The notes below the pieces were generated by a model. The model saw only the letters and a program-made list of their open reading frames with translations, was not told the DNA's origin and searched no databases. A stretch of DNA of 64,000 bases, from NCBI GenBank assembly GCA_965245735.1, contig CBDFAX010000004.1, forward strand, positions 28,440 to 92,439, read 5' to 3'. The number at the start of each line of letters is the position of its first letter. The stretch's first letter is position 1. A program made the translations under genes and the position numbers. This DNA is from Abiotrophia sp965245735 (GTDB taxonomy: Bacteria > Bacillota > Bacilli > Lactobacillales > Aerococcaceae). Of this stretch, positions 53,301 through 60,310 are shown one piece after another.

Positions 53301-53842
53301 GACGGGCACTGTTTATACTTCTATTAGCATTAGTGACTATCTGTTTAGGTGGCCGACCAGTAGGAATGATAGCTCAAGCTGCACCTAACCTACAGGCTAA
53401 GCCAATAAATCCCAAATTACTTGAAGCAGTAAATGCATACCAGGTAGTCGACGGAGATACTGCCTATTTTGACCTAGGCTCCGGTAAGTCGATTAAAGCG
53501 CGCTTGTTACTGATAGATACTCCCGAGCTACATCATCCTCGATTGGGGCAACAGCCATATGGACTTGAGGCCAAACAGAGATTTCAGCACTTGCTTCAAC
53601 AGGCTCACAAAATTGAAGTTGAATATGATATTGGAATGCACAAAGATAAGTATCAACGTGATTTAATTTATGTTTGGATTGATGGGCAACTTGTCCAAGA
53701 AATCTTAGTGAGTGAGGGTCTAGCTCAAGTTGCTTATGTTTACCCACCTAATACGCGTTATTTGAATTATTTAGAGGCATCGCAAAAAGAAGCCAAAGAA
53801 GCTAAAGTTGGTCTATGGTCATTGTATGGGTCTGAAAGGTGA
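53297..53842 (+). CDS. Secreted thermonuclease (SNase family)
   Basis: 181 residues. Signal peptide ends near IAQAAP. Calcium-dependent nuclease of extracellular DNA or RNA. The catalytic set is intact: DGDT (Asp19/Asp21 equivalents), RLLLIDTPE (Arg35, Asp40, Glu43) and DKYQRDLIYVW (Arg87 equivalent), plus EGLAQVAYVYPPNTRY near the end. The ATG overlaps the stop of the upstream paralogue (ATGA), so the two are translated together. Likely roles are nucleotide scavenging or escape from DNA nets. Confidence 0.9.
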   Translation: MRRALFILLLALVTICLGGRPVGMIAQAAPNLQAKPINPKLLEAVNAYQVVDGDTAYFDLGSGKSIKARLLLIDTPELHHPRLGQQPYGLEAKQRFQHLLQQAHKIEVEYDIGMHKDKYQRDLIYVWIDGQLVQEILVSEGLAQVAYVYPPNTRYLNYLEASQKEAKEAKVGLWSLYGSER

Positions 53843-53896
53843 TGGGCGTAGTGCGTGTGAGTTTAAGTTAAAAACTAATTGGTAATTAATTTATAG

Positions 53897-53926
53897 GAAA
53901 AGACTGGAGCTTGTTTCCAGTCTTTT
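53897..53926 (+). terminator. Terminator after the nuclease pair
   Basis: AAAAGACTGGA with TCCAGTCTTTT. Confidence 0.88.
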
Positions 53927-53984
53927 CGTCTTGCATAGGAATTTGGGCAAGTTAACGAAAATTCAAAGACAAATTGAATGATAC

Positions 53985-54012
53985 TTGAAAACGCTACATT
54001 TCATGGTAAGAT
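53985..54012 (+). promoter_or_regulatory. Promoter of the LacI-type regulator
   Basis: TTGAAA (53985-53990), 16-base spacer, TAAGAT (54007-54012). The sequence TGAAAACGCTACA beginning at 53986 resembles a cre/LacI half-site and may mean auto-control. Confidence 0.55.
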
Positions 54013-54033
54013 TAAGAAGTAAGAGGTGATACT

Positions 54034-55044
54034 ATGAAAGATGCTAATCAATTCTCAGCCAAAGCGACCATGAAAGATGTGGCGGAGCGGGCTGGCGTTG
54101 GTCTAGGGACGGTTTCTCGTGTGGTCAATGGCTTTCGAGTTAAGGATTCAACCTATGAGAAGGTCCAGACGGCAATACGCGAATTAAACTATCAGCCCGA
54201 TGAATATGCCCGTGGGCTCAAAACCAATCGCAGCAATATTGTGGCACTGATTGTGCCAACCATTTGGCATCCATTTTTCTCGCAGTTCGCCTATCATGTA
54301 GAGAAGGAGTTGCAGCAGCATCACTATAAGCTCCTGATTTGTAATGCAGATGGTGATGCGAGTAATGAGATCGAGTACATTGAAATGCTAAAGAAGAACA
54401 AGGTGGATGGCATTATTGGCATTACTTACTCTGATATCGATAAGTATATTTTGTCTTCTCTTCCTTTTGTTAGCATCGACCGGCACTTCTCCGAGAATGT
54501 CTATTATGTCACCGCAGAAAACTATGAGGGTGGGCAACTGGCGGCCAAGGAGCTTCTAGAACGAGGCGCTAAGCAGCTTGCTTATATTGGCGGTACCAAT
54601 ATCCATGAGAATGAGACAGTATTGCGCAAGGCGGGTTTCTATGATTACGCTGCTAAGCAAGGTTACTGCGTTGCTAAGCTAGATATGCCAGAACCTATTG
54701 AAGATGTGGAAAGACTTATCCGGGCTTTTGTCGAAGAAAATACCGAATTAGATGGTTTCTTTACCGTTAATGATTTTATGGCCCTTCATGTGATGAAGGT
54801 CATGCAGGCATTTGGTAAGTCTTGTCCAGAGGATTATCAGCTGATTGGTTTTGATGGACTGAAGACGGCAGAAGGTCAAGACTATCTCCTCTCAACCATT
54901 GCCCAGCCTATTGATCAGATGGCCATTGCTGCGGTGGAACTCTTGATGACCCTTATTAAAGGTCAAGTTCAACCTAGTAGTCATCGAGTTATCTTGCCAG
55001 TACATTTTCGTGAAGGAGGCACCACGCGAAAAAAATTGGATTGA
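54034..55044 (+). CDS. LacI/GalR family transcriptional regulator
   Basis: 336 residues. N-terminal helix-turn-helix (ATMKDVAERAGVGLGTVSRVVNG) and hinge helix, then a periplasmic-binding-protein-like sensor domain (VALIVPTIWHPFFSQFAYHVEKEL). It lies just upstream of and in the same direction as the fructoside ABC operon, where two TTGAAACGTTTCAA palindromes form natural operators. The effector is unknown, perhaps the imported sugar. AGAGGTGA precedes the ATG. Confidence 0.92.
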   Translation: MKDANQFSAKATMKDVAERAGVGLGTVSRVVNGFRVKDSTYEKVQTAIRELNYQPDEYARGLKTNRSNIVALIVPTIWHPFFSQFAYHVEKELQQHHYKLLICNADGDASNEIEYIEMLKKNKVDGIIGITYSDIDKYILSSLPFVSIDRHFSENVYYVTAENYEGGQLAAKELLERGAKQLAYIGGTNIHENETVLRKAGFYDYAAKQGYCVAKLDMPEPIEDVERLIRAFVEENTELDGFFTVNDFMALHVMKVMQAFGKSCPEDYQLIGFDGLKTAEGQDYLLSTIAQPIDQMAIAAVELLMTLIKGQVQPSSHRVILPVHFREGGTTRKKLD

Positions 55045-55059
55045 ATTTCTAAAAATCTC

Positions 55060-55088
55060 TTGACAAGCCGTGAAAGCGGTATTATTAT
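55060..55088 (+). promoter_or_regulatory. Promoter of the fructoside ABC operon, with cre-like site
   Basis: TTGACA (55060-55065), 17 bases, TATTAT (55083-55088). TGAAAGCGGTATTA (55071-55084) in the spacer matches the CcpA cre consensus except one position. Confidence 0.82.
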
Positions 55089-55099
55089 TAAGGTATAAA

Positions 55100-55113
55100 T
55101 TGAAACGTTTCAA
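55100..55113 (+). promoter_or_regulatory. Operator 1 for the LacI-type regulator
   Basis: Perfect palindrome TTGAAACGTTTCAA with central CG, just after the expected transcription start. Confidence 0.88.
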
Positions 55114-55171
55114 ATCCCGAGCCCCAGCTAGACCCATTATCCTACCGTGGGCTTGACTTTTAAAAAAAGAA

Positions 55172-55185
55172 TTGAAACGTTTCAA
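55172..55185 (+). promoter_or_regulatory. Operator 2 for the LacI-type regulator
   Basis: Second identical TTGAAACGTTTCAA, 72 bases from the first, touching the ribosome binding site AAAGGAGG of the binding-protein gene. Two sites suggest looping or a roadblock. Confidence 0.88.
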
Positions 55186-55200
55186 AAAGGAGGAAACAAC

Positions 55201-56511
55201 ATGAAAAAAGGATTCATCTTATCGGCTCTGACCACTTTATCGATGAGCTTCTTAGCAGGAGCAATGGCGCCAACCCCCGTAGCCCATGCTGCCGGCCAAG
55301 ACATCAAGGTTTGGGTACAATTTTCAGATGAGACCGCAGAAGGGAAGGCTTGGGCAAAAGTCGTAGAAAACTTCAACAAGAAGTACGATGGAAAGTACCA
55401 AGTAACAACAGAATACATTCCACGTAGTGGTTCTGGTGGTGGTTATGAAGACAAGGTCAACGCGGGTATTACCACCAACACCTTGCCAGATGTCATTACT
55501 TTAGACGGACCAAACACAGCAGCCTATGCTAAAGCTAAGGTAATTGCGCCATTGGATGACTATCTAGCTGACGCTAATATGGATGATGTACTTGATTCCA
55601 TCAAGCAACAAGGGACCTATGATGGCAAATTCTATGCCTTTGGCTTCTCTGAATCCAACGTTGGGATTTATTACAACAAGAAAATGTTCAAGGAAGCAGG
55701 CATTGAAGATTCAGAACTTCCAACCCTTCAAAAACCTTGGACCTGGGACGAATTTAAGGCGATTAGCAAGAAGTTGACAGACCACTTCAAACAACCAGCA
55801 ATTGACTTCCGCCTCAATTCTATGGACGAAATGCTGCCATATGCATATATGCCATTACTCTGGTCAAATGGTGGGACTGTTGTGAATGAAGACGGGACTA
55901 AGGCACAAGGTTACTTCAACAGTAAGGAAAGTGTTGAGGCCGTTCAATTCATTCAAGATTTAGTCAAAGAAGGTTACACCACGATTAGCCCAGTTGAAAA
56001 AGGCTTTGAAACAGGCGTTTACCCAATGGTCTTAAGCGGATCTTGGACCATTAATGACTTAAATGAAAACTATAAAGACATTGAATATGGTATCTTGCCT
56101 TACCCAGTATCTAATACGACTAAGAAATTAGTTTCCCCATCTGGTAGCTGGCAATTAGCTGTGACGGAAAAGTCAGAACAAAAAGAAGGGGCAGCTGAAT
56201 TCATTAAGTTTGCAACCAACACCGAGTCTAGTGAAATCATTAGCCTAGGCAACAGCGTTCTACCAATCCGTAAGACCACCATTGCGAATATCAAAGACAA
56301 GGTATCTGAGCCAATGCGCTTCTTGATGGAACAAAATGCTGCGACCGCCCACGCTCGTCCAGTAGTGGTCGCTTACCCACAAGTATCTCGTGCTTTCCAA
56401 CAAGCTATGCAAGATATTAGTTACTATGAAGAAAATCCGGACGTGCAACAAGTCTTGGATCAACGTGCAGAAGAAATGCAAATTGCGATTGACGAAGCGC
56501 TCAATCAATAA
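55201..56511 (+). CDS. ABC transporter sugar-binding protein, lipobox Cys replaced by Ala
   Basis: 436 residues. Captures sugars for the permeases encoded next (MsmE/SBP_bac_1 class). The N-terminus has basic residues and a hydrophobic core, but the lipobox reads LAGA where LAGC is expected (position 21). A signal peptidase I site VAHA-AG follows at about residue 30. The body has the family's NTLPDVITLDGPN and SGSWTINDL. The ATG at 55201 has AAAGGAGG eight bases upstream. First structural gene of the operon; an internal hairpin follows it. Confidence 0.9.
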   Translation: MKKGFILSALTTLSMSFLAGAMAPTPVAHAAGQDIKVWVQFSDETAEGKAWAKVVENFNKKYDGKYQVTTEYIPRSGSGGGYEDKVNAGITTNTLPDVITLDGPNTAAYAKAKVIAPLDDYLADANMDDVLDSIKQQGTYDGKFYAFGFSESNVGIYYNKKMFKEAGIEDSELPTLQKPWTWDEFKAISKKLTDHFKQPAIDFRLNSMDEMLPYAYMPLLWSNGGTVVNEDGTKAQGYFNSKESVEAVQFIQDLVKEGYTTISPVEKGFETGVYPMVLSGSWTINDLNENYKDIEYGILPYPVSNTTKKLVSPSGSWQLAVTEKSEQKEGAAEFIKFATNTESSEIISLGNSVLPIRKTTIANIKDKVSEPMRFLMEQNAATAHARPVVVAYPQVSRAFQQAMQDISYYEENPDVQQVLDQRAEEMQIAIDEALNQ

Positions 56512-56518
56512 GACCTTG

Positions 56519-56548
56519 GGCAGGTAGTTCCGCTAGGGGCTATCTGCC
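56519..56548 (+). other. Intercistronic hairpin in the ABC operon
   Basis: GGCAGGTAG (56519-56527) and CTATCTGCC (56540-56548), one G-T pair. Between binding protein and first permease, where such stems lower downstream expression or stabilise upstream mRNA. Confidence 0.65.
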
Positions 56549-56573
56549 TTCTTTGAAGAAAGAGGAGTCTGAC

Positions 56574-57452
56574 ATGAACAAGAAAAAGAAATTCAAAGAA
56601 AACCTTCTAGGCTACGGGTTTCTGTCACCGGCCTTAATACTGCTATTTATCTTTCTAATTATCCCAGTGGGAATGGTGATATATTACGCTTTTACGGATT
56701 ACTATATGTTAGCACCGGATGAACGTAAATTTATTGGGCTAGATAATTTCTTCCGTTTGGCTAAGGATAAAACCTTTATCAAGAGTTTCTGGAATACAGT
56801 GCAATTCGTAGTCTGGATTATTCCAGTTCAATTAGGTGCAGCGTTAGGAATGGCCCTCATTGTAAATAAGAAACGCAAGGGGAATATGTTCTTTAAGGTT
56901 GCCTTCTTCGCGCCAGTGGTCATGTCACTTGTAGTTATTTCCATCTTATGGCTCTACCTCCTGAATCCCAACAATGGTCTTTTGAATGCTATCTTGGAAA
57001 AAGTAGGGATTGCCAAGCAACCTTTCCTTACTAGCCCAAAACAGGCCATGCTAGCTATTGTCTTTGTCTCCGCTTGGCAAGGAGCAGGCTACCAAATGCT
57101 CCTATTCTTGGGAGGGTTACAAAATATTCCACAAGATGTCTATGAAGCAGCTGATATCGATGGCATTAGCAAATGGAATCAATTCCGTTACATTACCTTG
57201 CCACTTCTCAAGCCTACAGCCTTGTTCGTGCTCTTGACGACCTTAATTTCTGCATTTAAGTTACTCGTTCAACCAATGGTTATGACTCAAGGTGGGCCAG
57301 CCAACTCAACGATTACTATGGTTTATTATATTTACCGTAAGGGTTTCACCGATCGTTTGGTAGGCTATTCTAGCTCTATTGCCCTCGTCTTTACAACCTT
57401 AATTGGGGTTATTTCTCTGGTGCAACGCCGGGTCTTGAAGGAGGATGAATAG
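56574..57452 (+). CDS. ABC sugar permease, MalF/MsmF type
   Basis: 292 residues, six transmembrane helices. Inner half of the sugar uptake channel. The coupling EAA loop is DVYEAADIDGISKWNQFRYITLPLLKP. AGAGGAG precedes the ATG at 56574. Likely dimer partner is the next gene, beginning two bases later. No ATPase gene is present here. Confidence 0.93.
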   Translation: MNKKKKFKENLLGYGFLSPALILLFIFLIIPVGMVIYYAFTDYYMLAPDERKFIGLDNFFRLAKDKTFIKSFWNTVQFVVWIIPVQLGAALGMALIVNKKRKGNMFFKVAFFAPVVMSLVVISILWLYLLNPNNGLLNAILEKVGIAKQPFLTSPKQAMLAIVFVSAWQGAGYQMLLFLGGLQNIPQDVYEAADIDGISKWNQFRYITLPLLKPTALFVLLTTLISAFKLLVQPMVMTQGGPANSTITMVYYIYRKGFTDRLVGYSSSIALVFTTLIGVISLVQRRVLKEDE

Positions 57453-57453
57453 G

Positions 57454-58299
57454 ATGAAACGCTTGAAACCAAGTAGCTTGTTAGAGTATATTCTACTGAT
57501 TTTGTTGGCCTGTCTTTTCCTCTTCCCGATGATTTGGATGGTCGTGTCTTCGATGAAGCCAGAGGCCGATGTCTACAAGAATCTGAGAGGGTGGGAAGCC
57601 TTTTTACCAAGTCTTAATCCAGCCAACTGGTTTAAGACTTATGAAGAAGTTCTGCAACGCTTCAGTATTGTCACTTATATGGCTAACAGTGTTTTCTATG
57701 CTGTGACCTTTGCGGCTGGCTCTATCTTAATCAATTCCTTGGCTGGCTTTGCCTTTGCCCGTATTAATTTCACAGGTAAGAAGTGGCTTTTCGGATTTCT
57801 TCTGGCCTTACTCATTATTCCTGGCGAAATGATGTTGATTCCGCAGTTCACCATTATTAATGCCCTAGGACTCGTGAATAGCCGTTTGGCGGTCATCATT
57901 CCAGGTCTAGCGAGCGTCTTCAATATCTATCTCTTCCGCAACTTTTTCATCGCCATTCCGGAGGAAATTATTGAGTCTGCGCGGATAGACGGGGCAGGGA
58001 TTGTTCGGATTTTCTTCCGCATCATGTTGCCAATGTCTAAGCCAGCGATCGCAACAGTCGGCGTGCTGTCCTTTATCTCTAGCTGGAACGACTATATCTG
58101 GCCTCTGATGGTCTTAACAGATTCTTCCAAGTTTTCAATGCAGGTGGCGATTACGACCATTAATACCACGCAACCTGTTTATATTAACCAAGTGATGGCC
58201 GTACTGACCATCTCAACGATTCCTCTGATTCTCGTCTATATTGTAGCTCAAAAATATATTCTTCAAGGCCTGGGTGGTTCCGGGACTGGGATTAAATAG
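57454..58299 (+). CDS. ABC sugar permease, MalG/MsmG type
   Basis: 281 residues, six helices. EAA loop EEIIESARIDGAGIVRIFFRIMLPMSKP. GGAGG lies nine bases before the ATG at 57454; an in-frame ATG at 57445 overlaps that site and is rejected. Forms the heteromeric channel with the previous gene, and would need a shared MsmK-type ATPase from elsewhere in the genome (inference). Confidence 0.93.
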   Translation: MKRLKPSSLLEYILLILLACLFLFPMIWMVVSSMKPEADVYKNLRGWEAFLPSLNPANWFKTYEEVLQRFSIVTYMANSVFYAVTFAAGSILINSLAGFAFARINFTGKKWLFGFLLALLIIPGEMMLIPQFTIINALGLVNSRLAVIIPGLASVFNIYLFRNFFIAIPEEIIESARIDGAGIVRIFFRIMLPMSKPAIATVGVLSFISSWNDYIWPLMVLTDSSKFSMQVAITTINTTQPVYINQVMAVLTISTIPLILVYIVAQKYILQGLGGSGTGIK

Positions 58300-58314
58300 T
58301 AAGTAGGTGACCAC

Positions 58315-59796
58315 ATGCAAGAACAAATCTCACGGGCAAATTCCTACATTGCCCAGCAAGCACCCCAGGTAAATCCGCGCTTTCGTCACGGCTATCATCT
58401 TATGCCTCCTGTAGGCTGGATGAATGACCCCAATGGTTTTATCTATTACGAAGGTTACTATCATCTCTTCTATCAGTTTTATCCCTATGATAGTGTCTGG
58501 GGACCTATGCATTGGGGGCACGCACGCAGTAAAGATTTGATTCATTGGGAAGAGCTGCCCGTTGCCTTGGCACCGAGTGAGCCATATGATCAATCAGGAT
58601 GTTTCTCTGGCAGTGCCTTAGTTATTGAGGATCAGCTAGTCTTAATGTATACCGGCCATGTCGATATAGCTGGCCAGGTGACTCAAACTCAGTGCTTGGC
58701 GGTGTCGAATGATGGGATTACTTTCCGCAAATACGAGGCTAATCCAGTCATTGCTCATGCCCATATTAAAGGGATTGCGGATATTGCAGATTGCCGGGAC
58801 CCTAAAATCTTAAAGCACGATGGCCGATATTATTCAGTCGTCGCTTCGAAGACGGTGGATAATCGTGGCCAGATCCTACTCTTCCAATCTGCAAATGGAT
58901 TTGATTGGGACTTTAAGTCTGTTTTACTTGAAGGGCAGGCCGGACATGGCGTCATGTGGGAATGTCCAGATCTTTTCCCGCTAGACGGAAAATGGGTACT
59001 CATTATGTCACCTATTGAGCGCGAGCGAGAAGGCAATGCCTATTGGAATCTGAATTCCACTGTGGCCTATATCGGTCAAATGGACTGGAATACTGGCCGC
59101 TTCCAGGTAGAAAATCAGCATGAAATCGATGGCGGCTTAGACTTCTATGCACCTCAAACTTGTCTGAACTCAGAAAATGAGCGCATCATGGTAGCGTGGA
59201 TGCAGATGTGGCAACGCAATATTCCTTCTCATGAACTTGGTGATGGTTGGGCTGGAGCGATGAGCTTGCCAAGACAGGTGCGAGTTATGGATAATCGATT
59301 GTGTCAGTCAATTCCAAGCTCTGTACTAGCGCAATTTAGCGAGGATAAGACCTGGCAAGGACAATTAGAGCCTGGCCAAGAGTTCTACCTATCCGATTGG
59401 GTTAAGTCCCAACAAGTCTTAAAATTGAATTTAGAAGCCGTTCCTGGTGCCGTCTTCCAACTGCATTATGGTGGTAAACCCGATCATCCGGAAGGCCTCA
59501 GCTTAACTTGGCAAGCAGATCAAGCTCTCTTGACTGTCAAACGAGATGGGGTAGGCCATCAAATTATCGGTAAAGAAGAGCCTTATCCAGATAGTCGTCT
59601 GCTTGATATTTGGAGCGATACCCCTTATCGCCTGGAACTGGAAATTGTTCGCGACACTTCGTCCATTGAGGTTTTTGTTAACAAAAAACAAGTGATGTCT
59701 TTCACTTTTTATGCTGAGGGGCTTGGAACAGGCATAGGCTTAGTGTCAAGTCAGCTAGTAAAAGTTGAGAATTTGACCAACTATAGTCTCATATAA
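58315..59796 (+). CDS. Glycoside hydrolase family 32 (beta-fructofuranosidase / sucrose-6-phosphate hydrolase)
   Basis: 493 residues. No signal peptide, so intracellular. Splits fructosyl bonds of sucrose, raffinose or fructo-oligosaccharides. Catalytic residues: Asp38 (WMNDPNG), Asp162 (RDPK) and Glu216 (WECPD), complete. Because it follows an ABC importer rather than a PTS, unphosphorylated sugar is the expected substrate, as for BfrA of the Lactobacillus FOS operon. A C-terminal beta-sandwich completes the family layout. Ends before a terminator. Confidence 0.92.
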   Translation: MQEQISRANSYIAQQAPQVNPRFRHGYHLMPPVGWMNDPNGFIYYEGYYHLFYQFYPYDSVWGPMHWGHARSKDLIHWEELPVALAPSEPYDQSGCFSGSALVIEDQLVLMYTGHVDIAGQVTQTQCLAVSNDGITFRKYEANPVIAHAHIKGIADIADCRDPKILKHDGRYYSVVASKTVDNRGQILLFQSANGFDWDFKSVLLEGQAGHGVMWECPDLFPLDGKWVLIMSPIEREREGNAYWNLNSTVAYIGQMDWNTGRFQVENQHEIDGGLDFYAPQTCLNSENERIMVAWMQMWQRNIPSHELGDGWAGAMSLPRQVRVMDNRLCQSIPSSVLAQFSEDKTWQGQLEPGQEFYLSDWVKSQQVLKLNLEAVPGAVFQLHYGGKPDHPEGLSLTWQADQALLTVKRDGVGHQIIGKEEPYPDSRLLDIWSDTPYRLELEIVRDTSSIEVFVNKKQVMSFTFYAEGLGTGIGLVSSQLVKVENLTNYSLI

Positions 59797-59805
59797 AACT
59801 ATAAG

Positions 59806-59839
59806 AAAAGGCTGGAAATGTGTAAGTTCCAGCCTTTTG
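59806..59839 (+). terminator. Terminator of the fructoside operon
   Basis: AAAAGGCTGGAA with TTCCAGCCTTTT. Confidence 0.9.
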
Positions 59840-59986
59840 CATGTCTTGAGGGAAGGCCCCCAAAAAAATAGGGAAATCTTCATAGGTAGAGTGAATCAAA
59901 TTCCGTCTGTTTTTTACGACGCTAGCAGGCAATTTAGGCCCCCCTTATTCTTGTAATCAAAATGTAACCAGACCTAAGAGCAGGTG

Positions 59987-59995
59987 TGATATAAT
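59987..59995 (+). promoter_or_regulatory. Extended -10 promoter of the metal ATPase unit
   Basis: TGATATAAT, perfect -10 with TGn. No clear -35. No obvious metal-regulator operator is seen. Confidence 0.65.
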
Positions 59996-60027
59996 AATTC
60001 CATAGCAAAATTATAGGGGGTTATTTT

Positions 60028-60309
60028 ATGTCATTAAATGCATTAAAAGTCTTAAAAGGCATTTCTAAAGTACCGAGTGTTTTTCTAAGTGGCGTCGCTT
60101 TTGGGACGCTTGGACTCAAATTGTTGACAAGCAAAGAAGCTAAAAAAGGTTATGCGACTGTCTTAGCCAAAACCTACAAGGCTAAAGACGGTATCGACAA
60201 CATGGTTTCTGCCGTCAAGCAACATGCGGACGACATAGTAGCTGACGCTAAGGATCTCTATCAAGCAGAGAAAACAGCAGATCAACTCGCATCATTAGAG
60301 GGTGAATAA
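60028..60309 (+). CDS. Small membrane-associated protein, partner of the P-type ATPase (DUF6110-like)
   Basis: 93 residues. Hydrophobic/Gly stretch VFLSGVAFGTLGLKLLTS near residues 18-36, then KEAKKGYATVLAKTYKAKDG and a charged helical tail. The pattern resembles DUF6110 proteins that sit beside heavy-metal ATPases in streptococci and relatives (recalled, not checked). AGGGGG precedes the ATG. One base separates its stop from the GTG of the ATPase gene. Confidence 0.7.
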   Translation: MSLNALKVLKGISKVPSVFLSGVAFGTLGLKLLTSKEAKKGYATVLAKTYKAKDGIDNMVSAVKQHADDIVADAKDLYQAEKTADQLASLEGE

Positions 60310-60310
60310 C

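Noticed and set aside
53986..53999. Cre site upstream of the LacI-type regulator
   Set aside because: TGAAAACGCTACAT matches the left half of the consensus but not the right; noted only as half-site.
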